From Dimargaris cristalligena (lineage: Eukaryota > Kickxellomycota > Dimargaritomycetes > Dimargaritales > Dimargaritaceae): DNA of 55,748 nt. Under the pieces are notes generated by a model, which worked only from the letters and a program-made list of their open reading frames with translations, was not told where the DNA came from and made no database searches. Below are positions 1-10,299 of the stretch, piece after piece (within the stretch, counting starts at the first letter, position 1; each line of letters begins with the position of its first letter). A program made the position numbers and the translations under genes. The DNA lies in assembly GCA_027576995.1 (NCBI GenBank), contig JANBQC010000126.1, positions 1-55,748 of the forward strand. The letters are read 5' to 3'.

Positions 1-3
1 AGT

Positions 4-75
4 GGCTCGGTGGTTTAGTGGTATAATACTCCCTTAGGGTGGGAGTGGTCCCGGGTTCGATTCCCGGCCGAGCCC
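4..75 (+). tRNA. tRNA-Pro (anticodon AGG)
   Basis: The 72-nt sequence folds as a full cloverleaf. The acceptor stem pairs GGCTCGG (4-10) with CCGAGCC (68-74), with C as discriminator base. The anticodon stem is CTCCC/GGGAG around the loop TTAGGGT, giving anticodon AGG, which reads the proline codon CCU (and CCC when A34 becomes inosine). The T arm is CCGGG-TTCGATT-CCCGG. There is no intron, and CCA is not encoded, as expected for a eukaryotic tRNA gene. The internal A and B boxes (TGGTTTAGTGG and GGTTCGATTCC) are intact, so Pol III transcription is expected. Confidence 0.97.
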
Positions 76-549
76 ATCACTTTTTCATATTTTTATGTAT
101 TTTCCATCTTTATTGCGGGACTTAAAATGATTTGATAGGAACATTAAGGCAATTAGGCTGTTCCATTTTAATTTTCTATTTGGCAATTTCGAATTGGGGT
201 TTGTTATATAGGTGAGGTTCGATCAGGTCGTATAATCCAATAATCTCTTGATGAGACTGGCAATACAGCCGGGTTGAATTTTACCAATTCTTTAAAGGAT
301 TGATTAGCTAGGGGTACAGTGTAGCCCATAATTAAGTCAAATAAGCTGTAAAAATATACTGGGACGGATATAGTTGTGAAATTTGGGGCAACTTTGTGTA
401 TTCCTCCTCTTCTTCCTCAAGCCTACTACTTATTTTCCAACCCTCACTCTATTAATTAGTGCGTTTGCATCACGCGTAGGACATGACCCTTTCCTTCTTA
501 AAGTCTATTTAGCGATAACAAACTTTCTACCAGCCAGTACTCATTTCCA
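76..549. other. Intergenic, tRNA to HIRIP3-like gene
   Basis: AT-rich spacer. Apart from the Pol III terminator I see no gene; the right part must hold the promoter and 5' UTR of the HIRIP3-like gene. Confidence 0.6.
81..85 (+). terminator. Pol III terminator of the tRNA gene
   Basis: A run of five T residues starts six bases after the tRNA 3' end, the usual Pol III stop signal. Confidence 0.8.
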
Positions 550-2676
550 ATGGGCCTTGACCTTGATGACTTAAAAGCCCACTGTCGGCGCATCGTCCAG
601 AAGGCCGACCTTACGTAAGTAGCTGAGCAACTCATTGGTCCATCTCATTGGGCACTGTGAGTCGACAACCTATTATACACCTGATATAGCCCATGGGCCA
701 CATTCCAGAACAGTGTTTCGTACCCTTCTAGCGACGACCAGAATTGCTCACATTCCCTAAATGTGCGCACGCGTGCCATTTTATGTTGTCCATTCCTAAA
801 AAAAAAACTGCCATATGCCCACATCGTTCGTTTTGCACGTGGTTCGGAATTGTATGGTGTCAATAGGACTACGGGTGAAAAGAAAATTCGACGTCAACTT
901 GAGACTCAGCTTGACTTAGAATCCAAGGCGCTGGACGCGGCCCCTTATAAGAGCCTTCTGAGCGACTATATCCAGGAACTCGTGGTAGGTTATACGTGTT
1001 TCTAAAGGCGTGTCTTTTTTTATTGAATGGCACGCTGCCGATACATACACAAGTTATATCTAGCGTAAAACCTACGATCTATATATACTGGTACTAATGA
1101 GCCACATTCAAGGTATGATTGGTGTTGTTATGGCGCCAAAGACAGAAAAACTAGCGGCGGAGCAAGACCAGTCTCCTCCAACAAGTCCCACCGATTCAAA
1201 ATCCGATGAGGCTTCCAGCATCGAGTCAGCCTCACCTAGCAAGAGCGTGCAAACAGAAACGCATAACTCTCGCTCGTCAAACCCACCGCCCGAATCGGGA
1301 TCCGATGGCGATTTGTCGTCTGTAGAAGAAGAACCCCCTCCGAAAAAGCAGCGGAAAGCCGCCTCCCCCAATAAGGCGCCAGTGGCCAAGCGGAAACCTA
1401 AGCAAGCCAGTGCACCCGCCAGCGATGCTGACCAGGTATGGCCTCGATTCACTCAGCCATGGGTGCTTTTGGCGGTCTTTTTCCCATAGAAACCGTCGTT
1501 TTCGACTTTACTGCTTAAATAGGGGAAACTGCCTCTTTTCGACAATCTAACAGGTGTCCATCCCCGGTATATTTTCTATTTGGACTGTGCTCATCCCTTA
1601 GGAACGTATTAAGAATCTCAAGTCGTATTTTACCAAATGTGGCGTGCGTAAGGTTTGGTAAGTCCGGCCCACGCTATTAATATGGATGTTGCAACCATTC
1701 ATTCGGTAATTTTAAGTGCAAGAAGATGACCTGACCCCAACTCCCACTATCTCGCATTCTAATTTATCCGATTTTATTGCCGTACATACCTTATTTAGGT
1801 CTCGTGAATTAACCAATCTGAGTCCTAAACAGCAAATACAGAAGTTGAAGCAAATGCTAACTGAGCTAGGTGTGGAAGGTAATTGGCCCTGCGGCTCTAT
1901 TATATTGCCTAGGGGGTGAATGATTCAAAGTTAGTTCCTTACCGGCGATTCTCAAAAAGCACTCTCAATACTAACACGCCTGTGTGGATATACTTACCGA
2001 CCCCGATTCCGAACTGTGGATGTTTACATCCCCCCGAATTAACTAATTGGTTATTCGGTGGCCGGCGATTGTTCATCTCTAGGCCGCCCGACCATCGAAA
2101 AATGCAAAAAGATAGCTATGCAAAGAGAGCTCCAGGCGGAGTTCGAAAGTAAGTCAAACCCATGGGCTAGTGAACTCCGATACTGTAGCATCGACCACCT
2201 TCACTGTTTCCTACATTTTTGGATTACTGCTATTTGCGTTTACCGTATTATTGGTGGAAGACAGTCCATTTATTTATTCGGTCAATCTTGTATAGGAGAC
2301 ATAGTTTGCCTCTCTTCTACGCAACTGCTCAACACCGTTCTTTACCATTGTATTTGTTGATATTGACAGGCGTGTCGCAAAATGACATTATAGAGGACGC
2401 TGGTTTCAATCGGCCTACCCGCTCTAGCCGCCAGGCCGCCCCAAGCCGACGTCTCGTACGGAAGTCAGAGGTAGGTTTGAGCGATACAACCGCCATGTTA
2501 TGATACTATATGTCCACTATTCCCCGTTGGTATAATCCACTCTATTTTTGTACGATTGCCATATCCACCCAGCTAATGCCGATATTTCACCACCCATATA
2601 TATTCAAATTTACAACACATAGGACCCGGCACCAGAGGCCATTGATTTCTCGTTTTTAGGGGGGGACGTTGAATAG
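550..2676 (+). CDS. HIRIP3-like histone H2A-H2B chaperone (8 exons)
   Basis: Reconstructed exons: 550-614, 867-984, about 1142-1435, 1602-1657, 1799-1878, 2083-2148, 2370-2470, 2623-2676; about 277 aa. Residues 1-62 form a DEK-C-type domain (KADLTTTGEKKIRRQLE and a following SDYIQELV helix). A long Ser/Glu/Lys-rich disordered segment with a PPKKQRK basic cluster, a likely nuclear signal, follows. Then comes the HIRIP3 C-terminal module: RIKNLKSYFTKCGVRK, QKLKQMLTELGVEGRPTIEKCKK, and a CHZ-like stretch with NDII and RPTRSSRQ. The protein ends in an acidic IDFSFLGGDVE tail resembling the HIRIP3 terminus. HIRIP3 binds the HIRA histone chaperone and histones in the nucleus; that role is inferred from homology. 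All junctions keep phase. The exon 3 acceptor is the weak point: 1142 keeps frame, but a nearby AG could be used instead. Confidence 0.8.
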
Positions 2677-3391
2677 AATCGCCATTTGACCATGTTATTA
2701 AATGGGTATACCCCCGATTTCTTTTTTTTATAGATAGCAACCCGAAGCCATAAATAGTTTTAGCATAGCCCATTGGGGTCAATAATAAATGAATAAACCA
2801 CTATTTATATATACTAATTTTACGGACGATTACCGCCCAGAATTATACAACTTCAGAACATGCGGGTCTTACATTTGAGGACACTGGACTTGGCTTAGTT
2901 ATGGAAATATTCATGCTTAGCAGCTTAATAGTCTATAAAGAGGCATGGGTGTGCCTATCTTAGGACTGCCTTATAATTTCAGGGCATTAGGCGACCCTTC
3001 CCCCACTCTACTTGCACCCAGTTGTATAAATCGTAAATAATAAGGCTCCAGCAAGCCACAATGCAAAGACCCAAAGAGCCATACCTATATCGCCACTCCA
3101 AGGAGTAGGCAGGTATTGGCAATATCTCCCATGATATATCCGTGGCATCTGTAAAGCTGTTCTCTCGGGAAACACACTACCAACCAATTCATGGTCAATA
3201 GTTGTACTCCACTCCATAGGAAATAGGGGAGACCGTCTCCATCTTAACCCCACCAACGACCCTGCTCATTACTTCGCCTTCTTCTGCCTCTATCCTAAAT
3301 TCCCCGTCATCCCGTTTGGAGTAGCTGTTACGTATTCTTTATCCGAAAGCCTCCTTACTTTACTCTTTCTCTCTTTCTCCCATTGTTGGCC
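2677..3391. other. Intergenic, HIRIP3-like to AP-1 beta
   Basis: 3' UTR of the left gene and the CT-rich promoter/leader of the AP-1 beta gene. The short open frames on either strand look like chance. Confidence 0.5.
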
Positions 3392-5858
3392 ATGTCATCA
3401 TCCGTCGCCAGTCAGATTTCGAGCATTGGCCAAGTGGTCCGCTCCCACATCGTCAATGTTCTCCGCAAAGGTAAACCCTCTCCTCTTTTCTTGGGCCAAT
3501 TCCGTGGATGCCATTCGGGGTAGGAATAATTCCCCGGGCCCTGCCAGTGTCCAGGGTGGTTTTGAGAGGTTTGTCAGCTAAGATTAGGGCCGAATAGCGA
3601 CCCTCCCCATGTCGTAGTCTCAACGCATCTGCAGGGCCGAATGAAGCTAATCTAAGGGCCTTGCTATAACTAACCCGGCCGCATGGCCTTTCTTTCAGGT
3701 ATCGGTTTAGCCTACACCGACTTTCGCCGATTTTCTCACCGCTTTACTGCTATGTTTATTTATCCCACCTGGTAGGCGAGAACTTCGAGCTTCGTTCCGA
3801 ACTCAATAGTGAATACCGGGACCGCCGCAAGGAGGCCGTCAAACGGGTCATTGCCAATATGACCGTTGGCAAGGACGTCAGCGGCCTCTTTACAGACGTA
3901 CTCAAGAACATGCACACGGACGACTTGGAAATCAAGAAACTCATCTACCTCTACCTAATCAACTATGCCAAGACCAAGCCGGAATTGGTGATTCTGGCGA
4001 TTAATACTTTCGTCAAGGACACCGATGACAATAACCCCCTTATCCGGGCCTTGGCCATCCGTACTATGGGGTGCCTCCGGGTTTCGGAAATTATCGACTA
4101 TCTCTGCGATCCCCTCCGCAAGTGTCTTAAGGTACAGTGAGTGGGTCACCCAGTGTGAAATGGTTTCCAACCGCTAGTCACCTTTCTAATCAGTGGAATG
4201 GCGTCTAGGGACCCTCGCCCCTTATTTATTTTGAGGACAATCGGGATGATGGCTAACTCTCCTCCACCCCATATTTACCTATCAACCCCCCCCCCATTAT
4301 CTAGGATGAAAGCCCTTATGTCCGCAAGACGGCGGCTATTTGCGTGGCTAAACTTTACGACGTGGCTCCAGCCGTTACCATTGAGAACGGTTTTGTCGAG
4401 GCCGTCCAAGACCTCTTGTCCGACGCCAACCCTATGGTTATTTCGAATGCCGTGACCGCCTTGGTCGAAATCAACGACAACTCTCCCAATCAGGATGTCT
4501 TCACCATGACCCCTCCCCTAGTCAACAAACTACTCGCTGCCCTCAATGAATGTACTGAATGGGGCCAAATCACCATCCTGGAAACGGTCGCCAACTACAT
4601 CCCAGGATCCACCCGTGAGGCGGAGGGCGTCTGCGAACGGGTAGTGCCTCGCCTGCAACATGTTAACGGCAGCGTCGTTCTGTCCGCCATCAAGGTGCTA
4701 CTGAAGTACTTCAGCTACATCAAAAATCCCGAGATGGAGGCCCAGCTGTCTCGTAAGATGACCCCGCCCCTGGTCACCCTGCTCTCGTCCGCCCCCGAGG
4801 TCCAGTACGTGGCCCTGCGCAACATCAACCTGATCCTTCAGAAGCGGCCCGACATTCTCAACCGGGAAATGCGGGTCTTCTTCTGCAAGTACAACGACCC
4901 ACTGTACGTTAAATACGAGAAGCTCGATATCATGGTTCGACTGTGCAACGACCGTAATTACGACCACCTGCTGGCCGAATTAAAGGAGTACGCCAACGAA
5001 GTAGACGTGGACTTTGTGCGTAAGGCCATCAAGGCCATCGGTTACTGCGCTATTAAGATCCCCGTTGCTGCCGAGAAGTGCATCAACATTCTGCTTGACC
5101 TACTGGCCACCCGGGTCAACTACGTAGTGCAAGAAACCATTGTCGTAATCAAAGATATTTTCCGCAAGTACCCCAACAAGTACGAGGGCACCATCCCGAC
5201 GCTGTGCAAGAGCCTCGAGGTCATCGATGAGCCTGATACCAAGGCCTCCTTCATCTGGATCATCGGTGAATACGCCCCCCGAATTGAAAATGCGGACGAA
5301 ATCCTGGAAACCTTCATGGACAATTTCAAGTACGATGACCCGGCGGTCCAGCTCCAACTCATCACCGCCGTGGTTAAGTTATTCCTACACCGTCCGGCGG
5401 ATTGTCAGGATCTGGTGTTGCGGATTCTTAAGGTGGCCACCGAGGAATGTGATTGCCCCGATACGCGTGACCGGGCCTACATTTACTGGCGTATCCTTTC
5501 TACCGACCCCCAGGCTGCCAACACGATTGTCCTGGCCGATAAGCCCACCATTTCCGTTGACGATAGTACCGGTCTGCCCGATGATTTGCTCAACGAGCTC
5601 CTGAGCGAACTATCCACCCTCGCTGCCGTATACCACAAACCGGCGCGTATGTTCGTCGCTACCGGCACTAAATCCGCGGTTCTGTCGGCGTCGGCCCTGG
5701 CTTCGCGGAGTCAAAGTGGTGCGGGATCGACGAGCCCGAACACTGGTACCGCCGATACGGGGGCTGGCTTGGCAACGATGTCCTCCCCTTCACCGTCCTC
5801 TGCTCCCCCACCATCGTCGGGCCAGGTTGATAATGAGGATCTCTTGATTGCCCTGTAA
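3392..5858 (+). CDS. APL2: AP-1 complex beta subunit (beta-adaptin), short form without appendage
   Basis: Exons 3392-3470, 3776-4131 and 4305-5858 encode about 662 aa. Residues 1-596 are the HEAT-repeat adaptin trunk, with strong family signatures: [64 protein letters not shown] and DPNPMV-like repeats, closing with [12 protein letters not shown], the usual end of the beta1/beta2 trunk. In the AP-1 heterotetramer the trunk packs with gamma, mu and sigma and sorts clathrin cargo at the trans-Golgi and endosomes. Only a 66-residue Ser/Ala/Pro-rich tail follows, ending NEDLLIAL, so no appendage (ear) domain is encoded. That tail end could be a weak clathrin-box-like motif (inference). The 26-residue exon 1 peptide replaces the canonical short N-terminus. 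AP-1 rather than AP-2 is assigned from fungal similarity; the N-terminal trunk alone does not fully separate the two. Confidence 0.92.
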
Positions 5859-6628
5859 AACAATCCAGCCGCCCCCCTTTTTCTTCCCCTCCCACACTTA
5901 TTATCCTTAACTTGCCCAGTTGCCTTGGAACTCCTGGCTCTTTTCTATATTATTATATTTTCGAAAAAGGGCCGTTGGAGAAGTACCCGTTTAACCCCGT
6001 AGCAAACTACCGAGGTACTTCTCCGGTAGAATTGAACAATCTTGTACTTGGTCATTATTGCAACATAATGTTTCTTGCTTTGTTTCTGACACCGCCCTCG
6101 CTTACATTCTTTCTCCCTCACTACCCCCCCTTTCTTCCCTTTTCGGTATAGTTACCATGTCCTCTTATTATAAATATTTACGATACAGATCCCCCATCGG
6201 AACAAGGATGGTGATGTTTGTTGAGAATGTCGGAATCTGGGTGGTAATCAATATGCCAATGAAGGTGATTCCACGATGTGGGTGTAAACCAGGTAATTAT
6301 GATACCGGACCAACCCACATAATCTGTGTGCCATTCGTTCAATATACCTTCGCAAATTATGTAGGTATTATGAAAAAAGATTGTCAAAAAGGTAGCTTAA
6401 TATTCAATGGCTTCTTTAATGAGAGAAAAATAAGAACTGTGGAATGTGTGGTATATTATATCTGGTTTGTAAGATGGTAACAAGAGTAGGCATGGTGAAG
6501 AAGGGGATCTAGTTGTCAGAAAATTGAGGCAAGACTTACAGACGAGTATAGATGGCTCGGAAAATCAAAGTCCATGATCTGGTACGCCAAGGTCGAAGTA
6601 GGAAAATGTAGCACCGTTGGACGGCGCC
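5859..6628. other. Convergent 3' intergenic region
   Basis: Lies between the 3' ends of AP-1 beta (+) and CENP-O (-). It contains the inverted repeat 5977-6024 and AT-rich UTR-like sequence. An open frame across 6058-6480 has no recognisable domain. Confidence 0.5.
5977..6024. repeat. Perfect 11-bp inverted repeat (hairpin) behind AP-1 beta
   Basis: GGAGAAGTACC at 5977-5987 is the exact reverse complement of GGTACTTCTCC at 6014-6024, with a 26-nt loop. It starts 119 nt after the AP-1 beta stop codon, so it probably sits in that 3' UTR. Confidence 0.75.
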
Positions 6629-8596
6629 TTAGTTGCCGCGGGTTATTTGCCTAATGGCTTCGTCTAGCTCGTGTCGATAAAAGAAGGCTTCCTGATCTTT
6701 CAGTCGGCTAGTTTCATCGGGGGATTCGGCAAATTCCATATTAAAATCTAATAAAGGCAAAGGAGACATAGTTGTTGGAGATAAAGAACCAGATTGTAGT
6801 CAATGCTCGTGGTTCTTAAAGCCGTGTGTTGGGATGTAGATGTAGCCAAAGTGATGGCGTGTACAGTATTATGGGGGCCCATTGGGGTGAATGACCTGAT
6901 TTTTGGTCACTATGCACATAAAACCATACCTAGTTTTTCGTGGTGCAGAAGCAGTGTCCGTGACGGCCGGACCGTGGTAATATCGCCGAAGATGACAAAT
7001 CCCGAAATGTACCCACTAGTAGGGGGAATTACAGTAAAAAGTTAAATAGGGAAGTAGTGTGAATGTGGCGGCGGGGGGGGGTGAGTTGAACGATTCACCT
7101 CCACATAATTTTAGTAGCCGTGGATGAGGTCGATAGAAAGGCTAGCGGGGGAGGGGGTAGTACACAGATATCGGAAATGCGGAGATTGGTGTTATTCGGC
7201 CAGGTGGCATGACTTACTCGTAGTTCGATTGGACGATGAACTTAGTGTGGGTGAAGCCGGGATTTGAATCCACCGATATAATACCGGTGGACCGAGCAGC
7301 GGCATTCACCTGCTCGCGCCGGGCGACAAATGCCTGAATAATTGCATCTATATGATCGAGGAAAACCTAAATGAATAAAGCAGTCAGTTGATTTAAAAAT
7401 AGTTTAACCATAGATGATGAAAAACAGGTGTTGGTATGGGGGGAGCCAATGCAGTTTTACTGGACAATTCCTAAAGTTGTACTATAATGCCCCCTTATGT
7501 TGCTGGGGATCCATGTGAGACAATGTGGTGGGAGGGAATAGAATTATTGAATACTTCCCGCTGGCGCTCATCTTCCTTACATGTATGTCTTTGTTAAGCA
7601 GCGGGTGGAGACTATCCATGGGAACGATGGGGGGCAAGGTATGCTGAAACAGGGCCAATGGGGACGAGGAATCGGTCGAACGGCGAAGGAAAAGGAAGTA
7701 TGGCTCAAAGTATGACCCTAGGCAACGGTGATGGGTGGGAAGAGCGAACATGGGTTAATAACAACAACGAAATATGGTTCAAATGAGATTGGGGTAATCG
7801 AACGACACCTGCTCCTAAATGACCAAAACAAGAAATGGCCGATGGGGAAGTTACCTTTGTAGAAGGTTTCGAGGCGGACTCCAATCGATTGGTCGTTGAC
7901 TGTAAACACTGAGCGGCCCATCAGCTGGTACCCGGTGACGATATCCTGGTAGAAGTGATTACGGCACTCGTTATTGTAGTCAGGATGTGACTTTCCCCCA
8001 GACAGATTTTAGTAATTACGCCAGGGATGGGGTTTGATAGAAAAATGGTGTAAACTCGGGGCATTATATTACTACCATGAAATTAATAGTGGAATAGCGA
8101 GGAGCTCAATATAATGGCCGGACACTATGCCCCATAGCACCAGAAGGGAGGAGAGGTAGGTAGCATTCAGTTGGCAATGCATGAGGCAAGCCTTACCTTC
8201 GTTTGAGTACTGTCCCGGCTAGAATCGTCAAATAAACCATCAATGATTTGGGACAATTTCACCGCACCCGTTTCTTGGGCCAGCTGCTGGGCCAGCCTTA
8301 ACTTCTCGGCTCGGAGATCAGACACTATGAGAACCAAAGAGGAAAATAATTAAGCAGGGTGAGTGAATACTGTGTCCCGCGGTTGACTAAGCGCCCCAGG
8401 GACCAGAACAATAGTACACGGCTTGAAGAATATATCCCCTACGTGGTAGCTTTACTGGTAAATACGTTTAGGAATAGGGAGACGCTGGTAGATAGGTACC
8501 TCGATTTTCCAGGGCAGTCAGGCGGGGTAAGCGAGCGGCCTGATGGACTACGCCGTGGCGAATAATGGAAGGCGAACTCTCATTCTCGGCCGACAT
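6629..8596 (-). CDS. Inner-kinetochore protein CENP-O / Mcm21 (7 exons)
   Basis: Exons in transcript order: 8596-8500, 8324-8197, 7990-7855, 7717-7581, 7366-7218, 7015-6930, 6747-6629. Together they give 283 aa; human CENP-O is 300. An N-terminal coiled coil (LENRVSDLRAEKLRLAQQLAQE) is followed by the CENP-O RWD-type core: GRSVFTVNDQSIGVRLETFYKG, SYFEPYFLFLRR, and the family signature FQHTLPPIVPMDSL, matching the HxxP..IPL stretch of CENP-O/Mcm21. The C-terminal helix (LKDQEAFFYRHELDEAI) also fits. The protein would act in the COMA/CENP-O group of the constitutive centromere-associated network. Every junction is in phase (1,1,0... as expected from the exon lengths). The start ATG begins the coiled-coil exon and is the only sensible one. 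It diverges from the DUF202 gene 662 bp away. Confidence 0.86.
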
Positions 8597-9258
8597 GAGA
8601 GGTTAGAACACCCGTTACTATGTATCTAAAGTGGTTTGGTTTCAGATGTATCGGGGAGGGAGTGGCTGTCACGAAATACTGGTAAACTAGAGTCGGTTTT
8701 AAAGGAAAGTGAATGGGCTTTGCGGAGTGGAACGAATCCGGCGGGACTAGGTGAAACACCAAGCAATCAGACCTGGAATCAAACGGAATAACTTGTTTGC
8801 CGCGTTGGAAGGACGAGGCTTGGGCAAATACTGTAAATATCAATGGAGAAGGTAATAAAAAATAAACGTTATAAGTGGAATGGAGGTCAAGAGTAATTAG
8901 CAAGCGGTTCGTCTAGACCTTCCGCGTTATGCTGTAAACACCCATAAACGGTAGTCGTCCACTCACTAATAAGGGTTAGAGGGTTAAACGGAGCTTATAG
9001 TTGGCAGGGGCAATATAGTGTAGGGTCGCAATGATTACTGTGCTCTGGGCCCTGAGCTCCCAAAAACCCCATTTACGTTTGCCATTTTTTTCCAACTCAT
9101 TAACCCCTATGCCTTTTTCAATTGACGACTGACCGCTTCCAACATTGTTGCATTTCAAGGCCCATCTCTCCGGCAAGGGTTCTTAACCCATCCCAATTCC
9201 AATAATCTTGAATTCTACCCTCCACGCCCGACTCAAAGCGACTAACCCTTCCTTGACC
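8597..9258. other. Bidirectional promoter region, CENP-O / DUF202
   Basis: The gap separates two divergent start codons and must hold both promoters and leaders. I see no gene in it. Confidence 0.55.
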
Positions 9259-9862
9259 ATGGTCGTGGTATCCGAACAACCCCGTCGGTGCTCCGATGAG
9301 ACACTCACCGACAACCAGCGCTTGGATATTCGGGGTAAGTGGGCTTTCTTAGTAATTCGTGTATGCACCCTGACCGGGTCTTACAAACGGGGCGAATGCG
9401 CACCTTCGTTCACTGAGGAGGGTTGTTTTATTTTATCCTCCTTTATCTGACCATCTATTTTGCTCGCTTGGGCTAACCGGGGTTGCTGCTATCCTTCTGC
9501 CGGTTACCTGTGCACCCATGTGCGGCATACTCTCTCTTATTTCCTGTTGACTGTGCCCCCCATGGCGACATCCAGCTCAGCAACGCACCCTCGACGGATC
9601 CATTTGGCGCACAGCGGTGGGCTGTTTAACCGCCGGCCTGGTGATTTTCAAAGTCTTTAGCAACGACCTGTACAAACTCGGGTTGGTCTTTTTGGTCTAC
9701 AGCCTGGTTATTTCAATGGCGGGTATCGTCCGTAAATATCGGTCACCTACCAAATTCTACGAATTGGACTATTACCGGACCGGAGGTAATTACGTGGCCT
9801 TTATCTCAGCGTCAGGATTGATTGCGTGGTCCACCATTCTATATATGGTCGCGTCAGTCTAG
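9259..9862 (+). CDS. DUF202-family small membrane protein
   Basis: Exons 9259-9334 and 9576-9862, 120 aa. The N-terminal part carries the DUF202 hallmark NQRLDIRAQQRTLDGSIWRTAVG, an arginine-containing helix leading into the first membrane segment. Three hydrophobic segments follow: GCLTAGLVIFKVF, LVFLVYSLVISMAGIV and AFISASGLIAWSTILYMVA. DUF202 proteins are small integral membrane proteins; some fungal members resemble the membrane part of the vacuolar transporter chaperone complex, but no specific role can be assigned here. The start at 9259 is the first ATG in the open frame. The intron sits right before the conserved RTLDGSIWRT motif. Confidence 0.8.
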
Positions 9863-10118
9863 ACTGGAGATGGCCTTGGTTGATTTGGGCCTGTTTAATG
9901 GGAATGCCCTACTGACCACCCCCTAGTAGAAGCATGGGAAGATCCTCCTCTAGAAAATCGGATCCTTTCGACTGGCAGGCACACAACCTTGAACTATGAG
10001 CCCCCACCGCTCTCCTTATGTAGTGAGCAACTCTGCATGTGCATCAACTGAATTAACTATAAAAGCACCTTAGTTTATCATAGATGTTGAGCAATGAATA
10101 AGAGGGCTTCTGCCGAAA

Positions 10119-10131
10119 CCCCCCCCCCCCC
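10119..10131. repeat. C13 homopolymer
   Basis: Uninterrupted run of 13 C residues in an intergenic region. Confidence 0.8.
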
Positions 10132-10281
10132 TATGAGATGCGATTAATAATAGGGCCAGTTGATAATTACCAGGTAGCCGGTGGCTCTACGAGAATGGGG
10201 ATAGTCAGCCAGTTAGTCATATACCACCACTTGAGTGGGGTATAACGCATATGATAATCGGATAAATATCTGTCAGTTTTC

Positions 10282-10299
10282 TATATATATATATATATT
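10282..10299. repeat. (TA)n microsatellite
   Basis: About nine TA units in intergenic DNA. Confidence 0.85.

Noticed and set aside
6058..6480. 140-codon open frame after AP-1 beta
   Set aside because: It is AT-rich with no domain or codon bias and sits in the 3' UTR zone of a converging pair.
7255..7290. T-arm-like GATTTGAATCC suggesting a tRNA
   Set aside because: There is no cloverleaf around it, and it lies inside a CENP-O exon.
7718..7854. Reading straight through the CENP-O intron
   Set aside because: It is open by chance up to the acceptor. The spliced form restores GSYFEPYF and the HTLPPIVP block with correct phase.
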